Below, in pieces: positions 31,814 through 39,250 of a stretch of 45,009 nucleotides of DNA. A program made the position numbers and the translations under genes. Every line of letters starts with the position of its first letter. Position 1 is the first letter of the stretch. The notes beneath the pieces are model-generated. The model did not search any database, was not told the DNA's origin, and saw only the letters and a list, made by a program, of their open reading frames with translations. Source of the stretch: a virus; the IMG/VR virus record IMGVR_UViG_3300045960_000031, positions 1-45,009 of that record. One strand, written 5' to 3'.

Positions 31814-32766
31814 AGTTAGAAGATATTGGATTCTACACATTAGCAGATAAACGAGCAAGAAACTGTTCTGCAACATCTCGTTTGTGGAGATGTGAACTTT
31901 TACTTACTTCTAGGTGTAATTTTCAATGTCCTTATTGCCGAAAAATGGATGGGAAAGACATAACTATAAAAGAAGCAATCCACATTCTTGATTTATGGGC
32001 AGATGATGGTTTAAAAAATGTTCGTTTTAGTGGTGGAGAACCTACGCTTTGGGGGAATTTATTGTCATTAGTGCAATATACCAAGGCATGTGGAATAGAA
32101 CGAATAGCCCTTTCAACGAATGGATCTGCCCCCCCTTTTTTATATTATCAATTAGTAAATGCTGGTGTAAATGATTTTTCGTTTTCACTTGATGCTTGTT
32201 GTTCATCAACTGCTAATTTAATGAGTGGCGGAATGGCAGATTTTAATCTCATTACTCATAATATCAAGGAAATATCAAAACTTACTTACGCAACAATCGG
32301 CATCGTAGTTACAAATCAAAACATAAAAGAAGTAGAAAAAATTATTAGTATGGCAAGCGAGTGGGGTATTGCAGACATAAGAATTATAAGTGCTGCACAA
32401 AACAATTCTATTCCTATCCATCTAAACATCAAGGCAAATGGCTTCCCCATCTTGTCTTATCGTTTAAATAATATGAAACAAGGTAAGCCTATGCGTGGAT
32501 TAACCGTGAACGATAACAACCGATGTCCACTCGTCTTAGATGATATGGCAGTATGGGATGGCAACCATTACCCTTGCATTATTTATCTTCGAGAAAAGGG
32601 ATTACCGATAGGTAAAATTGGGCCAAATATGCGGCGAGATCGTTCTGCGTGGGCTATAAACCATGATACTTACCAGGATAATATCTGCCGTAATAATTGC
32701 CTTGATGTTTGTGTTGCCTATAACAATAAAGTAAAGGAGACTACTTATGACCACAAACCACGCTGA
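31810..32766 (+). CDS. Radical SAM enzyme, SPASM-like C-terminus, 318 aa
   Basis: CX3CX2C at residues 36, 40 and 43 (CNFQCPYC), GGEP in VRFSGGEPTLWG (the SAM-binding motif), and then NGSAPP and DFSFSLDACCSSTANL. The C-terminus carries CPLVLDDMAVWDGNHYPCIIY and CRNNCLDVC, an auxiliary-cluster pattern. It is similar in layout to MoaA/SPASM peptide-modifying enzymes. The start overlaps the upstream gene. It is a different protein from the radical SAM enzyme at 4703 and lies in the early region. Confidence 0.85.
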   Translation: MKLEDIGFYTLADKRARNCSATSRLWRCELLLTSRCNFQCPYCRKMDGKDITIKEAIHILDLWADDGLKNVRFSGGEPTLWGNLLSLVQYTKACGIERIALSTNGSAPPFLYYQLVNAGVNDFSFSLDACCSSTANLMSGGMADFNLITHNIKEISKLTYATIGIVVTNQNIKEVEKIISMASEWGIADIRIISAAQNNSIPIHLNIKANGFPILSYRLNNMKQGKPMRGLTVNDNNRCPLVLDDMAVWDGNHYPCIIYLREKGLPIGKIGPNMRRDRSAWAINHDTYQDNICRNNCLDVCVAYNNKVKETTYDHKPR

Positions 32767-32965
32767 TAAAAGGTATCAGAACTTACTCATCCGCCTGACT
32801 GATGGTTATGAGCATTTACGTTATCCTACATCACCTGAAGAAGAAGGGGCCAAGGTAGCGGTACTGAAACTAATCAAGGTGATAAGTACCACGATGGATG
32901 ATGGGGTAAGGTCGCCTTATGTGACCCCTGAGTTGTTAGACAGGATGCGGAAGGCGGGAATGTGA
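32747..32965 (+). CDS. Hypothetical protein, 72 aa
   Basis: A GGAG site precedes ATG 32747, and the start is inside the end of the radical SAM gene. The small protein (NHADKRYQNLLIRLTDGYEHLR, TTMDDGVRSPYVTPELLDRMRKAGM) is helical and mildly basic. No family is recognised. A role next to the following SSB and nuclease genes is only positional. Confidence 0.5.
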   Translation: MTTNHADKRYQNLLIRLTDGYEHLRYPTSPEEEGAKVAVLKLIKVISTTMDDGVRSPYVTPELLDRMRKAGM

Positions 32966-33318
32966 TGGCAGATATTTTTCAGGTTCCGGCTACACTTTAT
33001 AAAGTAGAGTCCATGTCTCATTGGTGGCGTGTAATCTTTGACACGCAGGAGAACATACCAGCAGAACACATGGCGGTTACTTTGGGATGGTTACACAAGT
33101 TAGGTCATTTAACCTTCGCCATAAGGCAAATTGAGGCTGATGATCTACTTTCATTACCTCCGATTAAAACTGATGATACCTTGACTCCAGCACAACGGTT
33201 GCGTCATGTCCTTTACAGATTGTGGGAGAAATCACCGGAAGGACATAAAACATCAGAAACTTTTTATCTCATGGTAATGGAGAAATTGATTAACCATTAC
33301 AAGGAGAAATTAGCATGA
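32962..33318 (+). CDS. Hypothetical protein, 118 aa
   Basis: It starts at GTG 32962 or ATG 32965, one codon apart, overlapping the stop before. The text (PATLYKVESMSHWWRVIFDTQENIPAEHMAVTLGWLHKLGHLTFAI) looks like a compact beta-alpha domain followed by LTPAQRLRHVLYRLWEKSPEGHKTSETFYLMVMEK. This recurs in phages near recombination genes. I cannot name a family. It stands at the head of the SSB and exonuclease block. Confidence 0.55.
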   Translation: MMADIFQVPATLYKVESMSHWWRVIFDTQENIPAEHMAVTLGWLHKLGHLTFAIRQIEADDLLSLPPIKTDDTLTPAQRLRHVLYRLWEKSPEGHKTSETFYLMVMEKLINHYKEKLA

Positions 33319-33479
33319 ATTATGATCCTGATTACGAACGATGGCTTGATGAACTTGAAGAAGAAATGAAGGCTAAAGAAGCCGAATATTACGATCTTGA
33401 AGAAAGATATGGGTATCTCACACCCTGTGCTAAACGAGAGATAAGGAGGCATTATGCAAGCCAAGATCGAAGCGATTAG
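33315..33479 (+). CDS. Small acidic helical protein, 54 aa
   Basis: ATGA overlap with the previous gene. It is strongly acidic at first (DPDYERWLDELEEEMKAKEAE), then Tyr-rich and basic (REIRRHYASQDRS). It overlaps the SSB-like gene by 26 bases. The arrangement suggests real translation. The function is unknown. Confidence 0.5.
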   Translation: MNYDPDYERWLDELEEEMKAKEAEYYDLEERYGYLTPCAKREIRRHYASQDRSD

Positions 33480-33885
33480 TGTAAAGGACAAGTATGTAGG
33501 TATCAAGGTTCAGGGAACATGGTATAGCATTTGGAAGGACAAGTGGCAATCTACTCTTGTGAAGGGAGACACGGTTGACTTTGAATTTACCACAAACGAT
33601 AAGGGGTTTCACAATATCACACAGATCAAGAAGGTAGGTGGTAATAACCAATCGGGAAGTTATGACAAAGACAAACAGGATCAGATCCGTAGGGAAAGTG
33701 TATTGAAGGTAGCCACAGATTTAGAGATACACAACGCACAACAGGGTAATCGTAAGGCTATTGTAGATAACGTTATCTCAATGGCAAAGACCTTCTCACA
33801 ATTTGTAATGGGACATGATCCTACACAAGAACCACCTATACCTGACCCTGGTGATCCGGCACAAGATGAAGATTTGCCTTATTGA
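33454..33885 (+). CDS. Single-stranded DNA-binding protein-like, 143 aa
   Basis: The N-terminal 65 residues (KIEAISVKDKYVGIKVQGTWYSIWKDKW, GDTVDFEFTTNDKGFHNITQI) read as an OB-fold barrel. A linker and helix follow, then an acidic Pro-rich tail that ends in DEDLPY. That matches the acidic DDDIPF-type tip by which bacterial and phage SSBs recruit partners. SSBs coat single-stranded DNA during replication and recombination. The AAGGAGG site lies just ahead. A highly divergent member. Confidence 0.7.
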   Translation: MQAKIEAISVKDKYVGIKVQGTWYSIWKDKWQSTLVKGDTVDFEFTTNDKGFHNITQIKKVGGNNQSGSYDKDKQDQIRRESVLKVATDLEIHNAQQGNRKAIVDNVISMAKTFSQFVMGHDPTQEPPIPDPGDPAQDEDLPY

Positions 33886-33924
33886 TTATATTATTTAATT
33901 ACAAATAGTTTATATGGAGAGACG

Positions 33925-34455
33925 ATGAATTATTGGTTTACCTCTGATACGCACTTCGATCATCAGAATATAGTTAAATATACGCATAGACCTTATTCCT
34001 CCGTTGAGGAAATGAACGAGGGGTTAATTAATAATTGGAACTCTGTTGTTTCTGTGGGAGATGTTGTCTACCATCTGGGCGATTTTGCATTTAAACGGCA
34101 TGGATACTTTGCGGAACGACTCAACGGATTAATCGTTCTCATCACGGGTAGCCACGACAAGATGGATGCTAGGGAGAAAAAGAAATTCCAATGTGTCGGT
34201 AGGGTTCATATCTTTAAGGGTAATCCCGACATTATTTTATCTCATTACGCCATGAGAGTTTGGGACAGAAGCCACTATGGTACTTGGCATTTATTTGGGC
34301 ATTCTCATGGACAACTTGAATCATGGGGGAAAAGTTTTGATGTTGGCGTAGATGCCCATAAGTTTTTTCCACTTTCCTTAGATCAAGTTTCCAAAATTAT
34401 GGATACCCTAACGGTTGAGGGTGGAGTAGACAATAGATACAAGAAAAGATATTAA
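33925..34455 (+). CDS. Metallophosphoesterase, 176 aa
   Basis: SDTHFDH (D8, H10), GDVVYHLGDF, TGSHDK and GHSHG give the full set of metal-binding motifs of the small phage metallophosphoesterases. It is shorter than the other one (28627) and a different subfamily. Such proteins occur near phage recombination genes and may process nucleotides or RNA ends. A GGAGAGACG site precedes ATG 33925. AT-rich leader. Confidence 0.85.
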   Translation: MNYWFTSDTHFDHQNIVKYTHRPYSSVEEMNEGLINNWNSVVSVGDVVYHLGDFAFKRHGYFAERLNGLIVLITGSHDKMDAREKKKFQCVGRVHIFKGNPDIILSHYAMRVWDRSHYGTWHLFGHSHGQLESWGKSFDVGVDAHKFFPLSLDQVSKIMDTLTVEGGVDNRYKKRY

Positions 34456-34474
34456 CTAAGATATAAAAAATGAT

Positions 34475-35155
34475 ATGTTAAAAAAATACGATAAGACGAA
34501 ATCGCACCAGCGATACCGATTGAAGGACAATAGCATCGTCCGTGGGGTGACTACTGTCATTAACCAGAACCTTGGATGGAATAAAGAAAATTTAATTAAT
34601 TGGGCCAGGCGTGAGGCAATGGAGGGTCGTGATCCTCACAAAGTCCGTGATAAGGCCGCTGATGTAGGCACAATAACCCACTTCATGATCCAATGTTTCC
34701 TAGAAACGGTCATAGGCGACATCATGGATGATCCAATTAAACCCGATCTTAGTGATTTTTCCCCTGATGACGTAAGCAAGGCCGAGAACCGGGTAATAGC
34801 CTTCTATGACTGGTACGACAAACACCATGTAAGACCCAATCATGTAGAATACCAAAGAGTATCAGAATTGTGGAAATATGGGGGTACGTGTGATTTTGAC
34901 GGGATTGTAGATGGTGAAATAGCCATTGTAGATTATAAGTCAGGCGGTAAAGACGTATATGTAGAATCTAAAGTGCAGGGTGCAGCTCTCGCACAGTTGT
35001 ACCTTGAAGAAACCGGGCACCTACCCATTGTTTCTATCCTGAAATTAGGTGATAACGGCGAGTTTCAGCCAGTGAAGATAAAGAACACAAGCAAGTATTG
35101 GGAAGTCTTTTATGAGTGCCTTCAACTAGACAGACTGAGAAAGGAGATAGGATGA
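34475..35155 (+). CDS. PD-(D/E)XK exonuclease, Cas4/RecB-like, 226 aa
   Basis: The active site runs FDGIVDGEIAIVDYKSG, with D142 as the first acidic residue and D153-Y-K155 as the (D/E)xK element. It is preceded by an upstream helical region with H in GTITHFMI. This is the layout of RecB/Cas4-family nucleases, which phages use to resect DNA ends for recombination. The neighbouring SSB-like gene fits. There is no obvious Fe-S Cys cluster, so not a typical Cas4. Confidence 0.8.
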   Translation: MLKKYDKTKSHQRYRLKDNSIVRGVTTVINQNLGWNKENLINWARREAMEGRDPHKVRDKAADVGTITHFMIQCFLETVIGDIMDDPIKPDLSDFSPDDVSKAENRVIAFYDWYDKHHVRPNHVEYQRVSELWKYGGTCDFDGIVDGEIAIVDYKSGGKDVYVESKVQGAALAQLYLEETGHLPIVSILKLGDNGEFQPVKIKNTSKYWEVFYECLQLDRLRKEIG

Positions 35156-35156
35156 T

Positions 35157-35384
35157 ATGTGGGAAAATTGGGTGATTGATGCGAGTATGCCAACGCCAGA
35201 TGATAATATAGTAACCTTTGTTCCGATTGAAGATGATGAAACTTTAGTTTTGGGTATGAATTTTATCGGGAATAAATGCCCTGGGAATCTTGTTGGTGTT
35301 GTCCACCTTAACGGACAAGAGGCAGTAGAACAATGGATTAAAGATCATCCTGATTGGCATAAACAATTCAAAAAGGCAGAATAA
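35157..35384 (+). CDS. Hypothetical protein, 75 aa
   Basis: It starts one base after the nuclease stop with GGAGATAGGATGAT ahead. Acidic alpha/beta protein (DDNIVTFVPIEDDETLVLGM) ending in QWIKDHPDWHKQFKKAE. No family is recognised. It is probably co-translated with the nuclease. Confidence 0.5.
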   Translation: MWENWVIDASMPTPDDNIVTFVPIEDDETLVLGMNFIGNKCPGNLVGVVHLNGQEAVEQWIKDHPDWHKQFKKAE

Positions 35385-35385
35385 C

Positions 35386-35589
35386 ATGGACGAAGTAGAT
35401 AGCAAACTATATCGTGCCTATGCCTTGGTAGATCAACTAGGACTCTCCATAGCCAATTACCGGAGAATGGTACAGGACATGGCGGTAAAGATAAAGAAGA
35501 TACCCACAAACAGTAACGACTGTAACGATCAAAACGAACATAACACAAGTAACGATGTTAACGCGCATAATGATATCAACGCTACATAA
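35386..35589 (+). CDS. Hypothetical protein, Asn-rich tail, 67 aa
   Basis: It begins one base after the previous stop. A short helical N-terminus (VDSKLYRAYALVDQLGLSIANYRRMVQDMAVKIKK) leads into an Asn/Asp-rich tail (NSNDCNDQNEHNTSNDVNAH) encoded by near-repeats of AACGA-type codons. This tail is low complexity. No function is known. Confidence 0.5.
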   Translation: MDEVDSKLYRAYALVDQLGLSIANYRRMVQDMAVKIKKIPTNSNDCNDQNEHNTSNDVNAHNDINAT

Positions 35590-35643
35590 CCTTTTGAAAC
35601 GCAACCATGACGCGAAAAACGCTAATTCTTTTAAGGGGGTCAT

Positions 35644-36711
35644 GTGGATAAGTTCAAAATCTCATCCGATTTTTTAAAAGGTGAACGAGCAAAAAAGACA
35701 ATAGAATCAATAGCCTATCTACTAACTAGACATTACGATCCATCCCTGGCAGAGGATGTTGTTAAGTCGCTGATTTTGGGCCTAGATGGAGGACCGGAGC
35801 AATACGAGCGTTACGCCCTCTCTCTTATAAAGAACTTAAGAGATAATAAGATAGTAGTTAATAGAGAAGAATTAAAAGCAAACATAAGAGCGTTTATCGA
35901 AGACGCGGCAGGGTCTTGGATTAGCTACTCGCAGTTAGACAAAGAACTTGGGATTGTTAGCCCTAAAGACATGAACTATCGAAGGCAGGTGATCTATAAG
36001 TTTATCCAAGAGGGTATTGTAGAGAAAGACCCCAAAAAAGATGGCCTCATTAGAAAAGCCCCTGATACTTTAGCTGAATCTGACTGGCAGAATGTAAAAA
36101 CCGACAATATCTTTCCTCTAAGATTGCCTTTTGCCCTAGAGACTATGGTTCATATCTATCCCAAAAATCTTGTAATCGTAGCTGGGAGTCCTAATGCGGG
36201 GAAAACAGCTTTTTTGCTTTCGACAGTAGAACTCAACATGAATGATAAAGAAATCTATTATTTTTCTTCTGAAATGAGTCCCGAAGAAATGCAAATAAGA
36301 GCATCTAAGTTTGATACTCCTTTCAAAAAATGGAAGGTACACTTTATTGAAACAGCTAGTAATTTTGTGAATCAGTTAAGACCTGATGATATTAACATCA
36401 TAGACTACTTTGAGATCGGAGATAACTTCTATGCTATATCTGATGCCTTCCGGCAGATATTTGATAAACTTAATAAGGGAATTGCAATTATAGCTTTACA
36501 GAAAAAATTTGGTGCATCACTTGGGAGAGGTGCAGAATTTGGCATGGAGAAGGCAAGGCTTTACTTAACCATAGACAATGGTGAGTTAGTAATCCAAAAA
36601 GCTAAGAATTGGGCTACAAAAGATAACCCGAACCACAAGAAGATCAGGTTCAAGTTAGTGGATGGAGCGAAGTTTATCCAAATAAATATTGAAGATAGAA
36701 TACCATTTTGA
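35644..36711 (+). CDS. RecA/DnaB-fold ATPase with N-terminal winged helix, 355 aa
   Basis: GTG start after AAGGGGG. Walker A is GSPNAGKT at residues 181-188, followed by a Walker B-like strand (DDINIIDYFEI, about 242-252). YYFSSEMSPEEMQIRASKF resembles the DnaB helicase and phage ATPases of the same fold. Residues about 100-130 (WISYSQLDKELGIVS) are a winged helix. The protein probably loads or drives DNA unwinding in replication. No primase domain is visible. Confidence 0.8.
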   Translation: MDKFKISSDFLKGERAKKTIESIAYLLTRHYDPSLAEDVVKSLILGLDGGPEQYERYALSLIKNLRDNKIVVNREELKANIRAFIEDAAGSWISYSQLDKELGIVSPKDMNYRRQVIYKFIQEGIVEKDPKKDGLIRKAPDTLAESDWQNVKTDNIFPLRLPFALETMVHIYPKNLVIVAGSPNAGKTAFLLSTVELNMNDKEIYYFSSEMSPEEMQIRASKFDTPFKKWKVHFIETASNFVNQLRPDDINIIDYFEIGDNFYAISDAFRQIFDKLNKGIAIIALQKKFGASLGRGAEFGMEKARLYLTIDNGELVIQKAKNWATKDNPNHKKIRFKLVDGAKFIQINIEDRIPF

Positions 36712-36741
36712 AGCCCCCGCAAGGTAGGGGTGAAAGGGTAA

Positions 36742-37326
36742 ATGGTAAACTCTGATAAAATTATTCTTGATCTTTGTGGGGGTACTGGTAGTTGGTCAAA
36801 ACCTTACAAGGAGAAGGGATATAACGTGATAAACGTGACATTACCCAATTATGATGTGAGAACCTTTTGTCTGCCAAAAAATGTTTATGGGATATTGGCA
36901 GCTCCACCTTGTACGATGTTCAGTCTGGCAAGGACAACAGCAAAAACGCCACGAAATTTCAAGGAAGGGATGGAAGTGGTTATTGCCTGTCTTGATATTA
37001 TCTGGCAAGCACGTTATCGGAATAAACTGGCTTTTTGGGCATTAGAAAATCCAATGGGATATTTGCGACAATTTTTAGGGAAGCCGCCGTTTACTTTTGA
37101 CCCTTGCGATTTTGGCGATCCCTATACTAAGAAAACAGATTTATGGGGATACTATAACATTCCGAAGAAAAAACCAGTTGCTCTTGATGCAGAGACAAAA
37201 TATAGATGCAGCCAAAATTCGCGGAAGTTACCAAGCATAAGGGATATTACGAGTGGCAACCAAGCGGCGCGGAGAGCAATTACGCCGGCAGGATTCGCGC
37301 AAGCATTTTTTCAAGCTAATCAGTAG
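36742..37326 (+). CDS. DNA cytosine-5 methyltransferase-like, 194 aa
   Basis: Motif I is DLCGGTGS (residues 10-17), motif IV AAPPC with catalytic Cys57, and the later ALENP is the ENV-type motif. TKKTDLWGYYNIPKKKP is the usual end. At 194 residues it is much shorter than bacterial enzymes and lacks a clear target recognition domain, a known phage-type short form. It may protect phage DNA from restriction. It follows a short GGGGTGAAAGGGTAA leader. Confidence 0.8.
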   Translation: MVNSDKIILDLCGGTGSWSKPYKEKGYNVINVTLPNYDVRTFCLPKNVYGILAAPPCTMFSLARTTAKTPRNFKEGMEVVIACLDIIWQARYRNKLAFWALENPMGYLRQFLGKPPFTFDPCDFGDPYTKKTDLWGYYNIPKKKPVALDAETKYRCSQNSRKLPSIRDITSGNQAARRAITPAGFAQAFFQANQ

Positions 37327-37361
37327 TAGCCCCCTTCGTGGTGGGGTGAAAGGAGTAGGAG

Positions 37362-37886
37362 ATGATAAAGACCATAACGAAACAATGGTTACGGAAACAG
37401 GGTGCTTGCGGCGAAGCGGTGCAGGCTTGGAATGGCGAGAAGGATCATGGCACGATTATTACCCTCAATCGCCTTATCAAGCACAAGCAATACGATTGGG
37501 CTAATTGGCTGATAGTGCGGGTGATGGAACGAAAGCGATATCTCCGCTACGCCATCTATGCGGCAAAGCAGGTTATTGCTATTTACGAGAAGCGATATCC
37601 TGGTGATGATCAGCCTCGGTTGGCAATTAGGGCGGCAGAGAAATGTTTAATGGCGGATACGAAAAAGAATAGGGCCGCCGCCTACGCCGCCGCCAACGCC
37701 GCCTACGCCGCCGCCAACGCCGCCGCCTACGCCGCCGCCTACGCCGCCGCCAACGCCGCCTACGCCGCCGCCAACGCCGCCTACGCCGCCGCCTACGCCG
37801 CCGCCAACGCCGCCTACGCCCCCAAACAAAAAATGCAATTAAAAATCCTGCGGTATGGAATGAGGTTACTCAAGGAGGCCCCATGA
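37362..37886 (+). CDS. Imm-5-like protein with Ala-rich repeat, 174 aa
   Basis: AAAGGAGTAGGAG precedes ATG 37362. Residues 1-95 (KQGACGEAVQAWNGEKDHGTI, LRYAIYAAKQVIAIYEKRYPGDDQPRLAIRAAEKCL) match the Imm-5-like domain pattern, named after putative immunity proteins. Then about 50 residues of AAY/AAN repeats follow, encoded by GCC-rich DNA. The C-terminus is short and basic. Function is unknown. The helix repeat could form a long ridged rod. Confidence 0.6.
   Translation: MIKTITKQWLRKQGACGEAVQAWNGEKDHGTIITLNRLIKHKQYDWANWLIVRVMERKRYLRYAIYAAKQVIAIYEKRYPGDDQPRLAIRAAEKCLMADTKKNRAAAYAAANAAYAAANAAAYAAAYAAANAAYAAANAAYAAAYAAANAAYAPKQKMQLKILRYGMRLLKEAP
37673..37820 (+). repeat. GCC-rich tandem repeat within the Imm-5-like gene
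   Basis: About 148 bases are built from GCC codons with single TAC or AAC codons every third or fourth position, in units of 9 and 12 bases (GCCGCCTAC, GCCGCCGCCAAC). The codon use is sharply unlike its surroundings. It encodes Ala-Ala-Tyr/Asn repeats and would be prone to slippage, so lengths may differ among relatives. Confidence 0.9.
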
Positions 37887-37936
37887 GTGAGTGTACCTGT
37901 TGCAAGCGGTGTGGGGTAGTGATGAAAGGAGAATGA
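37883..37936 (+). CDS. Possible Cys-rich 17-residue peptide
   Basis: AAGGAGGCCCC precedes ATG 37883, giving MSECTCCKRCGVVMKGE. The same 23-base start segment recurs at 39640, where it begins a real gene, so this may be the stump of a gene whose body was lost by recombination. Confidence 0.3.
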   Translation: MSECTCCKRCGVVMKGE

Positions 37937-37944
37937 GGAACGAA

Positions 37945-38136
37945 ATGGACTTTGAAGAATGGATAGAAAAAAATGGTCCTAACTATGATGGCAATTTTAC
38001 CCTAGAGGATATGCGGTGGATTGCGGCAATGGCGTGGGACGCTGCGTTTTTAGCAGGGTTGAATGAAATGATTGTAAACTCCATAGAGAAGGGAGAAATA
38101 AAAAATGTTACAAAAGGAAGCATTAAAGGACACTGA
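37945..38136 (+). CDS. Hypothetical protein, 63 aa
   Basis: I chose ATG 37945, with GAGGA six bases ahead. An upstream GTG at 37891 lies in the shared repeat. The protein is acidic (MDFEEWIEKNGPNYDGNF) with an Ala-rich hydrophobic middle (WIAAMAWDAAFLAGLNEMIV). The end is partly coded by a duplicated start segment (38087-38107), which explains the KGEIKNVTKG tail. Confidence 0.5.
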   Translation: MDFEEWIEKNGPNYDGNFTLEDMRWIAAMAWDAAFLAGLNEMIVNSIEKGEIKNVTKGSIKGH

Positions 38137-38314
38137 ATTTCCTTGGACAAGTGAATGGGAAAAAGAATCATTTAAGGGTATGACTTTGCCCTCTTGGTTA
38201 AAAAGGGTTGCTGTAGGAATCTGTAAGGCGTATAATATCACTGGAATATGTGATGCAGGTTATATTGCAAATCTCATTAAAAATGAAATAAGCAGAGTAT
38301 TGGAGGAAAAATAG
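38105..38314 (+). CDS. Hypothetical protein, 69 aa
   Basis: It begins in the duplicated 21-base start segment (38087-38107). The product (LQKEALKDTEFPWTSEWEKES, LKRVAVGICKAYNITGICDAGYIANLIKNEIS) is helical and of neutral charge. It is coupled to the next gene by a one-base overlap. No family is recognised. Confidence 0.5.
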   Translation: MLQKEALKDTEFPWTSEWEKESFKGMTLPSWLKRVAVGICKAYNITGICDAGYIANLIKNEISRVLEEK

Positions 38315-38541
38315 TGATTAATATAAAAGAGGCACAATGTGTCGCCAAAGGGTTAACTGGTTATGACAAAAAAATGGTTGATGAATTGATCGTAGAAAAC
38401 CAACGTCTTTCCAAACTAGTGATGGCGATGAGAGAATATATAGAGTGGCTAAGAAAATTAACTACATGGGTTAAGGGCAATCCAGAAGAACAGGAACTTC
38501 GCACCCGCATCGAGGAACTGGAGGGGAAGGAAGGTGGGTAG
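38314..38541 (+). CDS. Small coiled-coil protein, 75 aa
   Basis: GTG start that shares its first base with the previous stop, with GGAGG ahead. Residues 20 to 70 form a heptad-like helix (KMVDELIVENQRLSKLVMAMREYIEWLRKL, EEQELRTRIEELEGKEGG). It may make dimers or bind a host protein. No family name. Confidence 0.5.
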   Translation: MINIKEAQCVAKGLTGYDKKMVDELIVENQRLSKLVMAMREYIEWLRKLTTWVKGNPEEQELRTRIEELEGKEGG

Positions 38542-38829
38542 ATGAGCAAGACGCTGGATGAGATGAAAATTGAGTACGCCAAGGAACTTAGAAATGACTT
38601 AGGTACAATGATAGATGGTTGTTTGCATCATACCAAAATAGATTCAAGAGATCGAGAATTTTTGATTGATATTTTAGTTGCTTATTTGAAACAGCGAGAC
38701 TATCGAGTTGTGGGGTTGGATGATGAAGTAGATCGGATATGGGATCAAATACAATTTCACTATTATCGCAAGGAAGATTTGAAAGCCGACCTCTCCCGCA
38801 TTGTCGAGGAGGCGAGAAAGAGAGCATAA
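38542..38829 (+). CDS. Hypothetical protein, 95 aa
   Basis: Starts immediately after the previous stop. Acidic and helical (LDEMKIEYAKELRNDLGTMIDGC, FLIDILVAYLKQRDYRVVGLDDEVDRIWDQIQFHY). It ends in a basic helix. It has no recognised family. Coupling suggests that it is made with the coiled-coil protein. Confidence 0.5.
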   Translation: MSKTLDEMKIEYAKELRNDLGTMIDGCLHHTKIDSRDREFLIDILVAYLKQRDYRVVGLDDEVDRIWDQIQFHYYRKEDLKADLSRIVEEARKRA

Positions 38830-39051
38830 ATGAGTCGTATAATCATTAAAGGCAACTATATGAATCCCGCCGGAGAGTGCGACCACGACATGAAAACCTT
38901 TGTGGTTGATTTGCCAGAAGTAGAAAGATATTTATCAGAAACCTTTGGCTTTGGTGGCAGTCGTCAGATTATTGGAGCAGAGATAACAGATGATAAGAAG
39001 GGAGAAATAAAAAATGCAAAAAAGGAGACCACATATGATGAAAAGATATAA
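38830..39051 (+). CDS. Hypothetical protein, 73 aa
   Basis: It directly follows the previous stop. The beta-strand start (RIIIKGNYMNPAGECDHDMKTFVVDLPEVERYL) is followed by a Gly-rich turn. The last 20 residues run through the duplicated 21-base segment (38996-39016), as in the gene at 37945. So the tail is partly the by-product of a copied start site. Confidence 0.5.
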   Translation: MSRIIIKGNYMNPAGECDHDMKTFVVDLPEVERYLSETFGFGGSRQIIGAEITDDKKGEIKNAKKETTYDEKI

Positions 39052-39250
39052 ATTAAATTGCCTTGAATGGAACCCCACACACATAAAGTTTGTTCTCTTT
39101 GATACAAGCGGAGCCAAGTGTGGTGTAATAACCATATATGCTGATGATGTAAAAAATTTCATTAAATATTCCTGGAATGGCGATATCTACTGGAATGGTA
39201 AAGTACCAAAAGATTTTCAGGATAATAAATTTATGTTGGATGCATTTTAA
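39035..39250 (+). CDS. Hypothetical protein, 71 aa
   Basis: I chose ATG 39035 (or 39038), with AAAGGAG seven bases before. ATG 39014 in the duplicated segment would add seven residues. Mixed alpha/beta (KRYKLNCLEWNPTHIKFVLFDTSGAKCGVITIY, FIKYSWNGDIYWNGKVPKDF). It starts within the end of the previous gene. No family. Confidence 0.5.
   Translation: MMKRYKLNCLEWNPTHIKFVLFDTSGAKCGVITIYADDVKNFIKYSWNGDIYWNGKVPKDFQDNKFMLDAF

Noticed and set aside
37647-37838. Minus-strand Gly/Val-rich frame and possible CRISPR-like array
   Set aside because: The tandem GCC units are codon-level repeats inside a + strand gene, with no spacer-repeat alternation. The minus frame is a shadow of the repeat.
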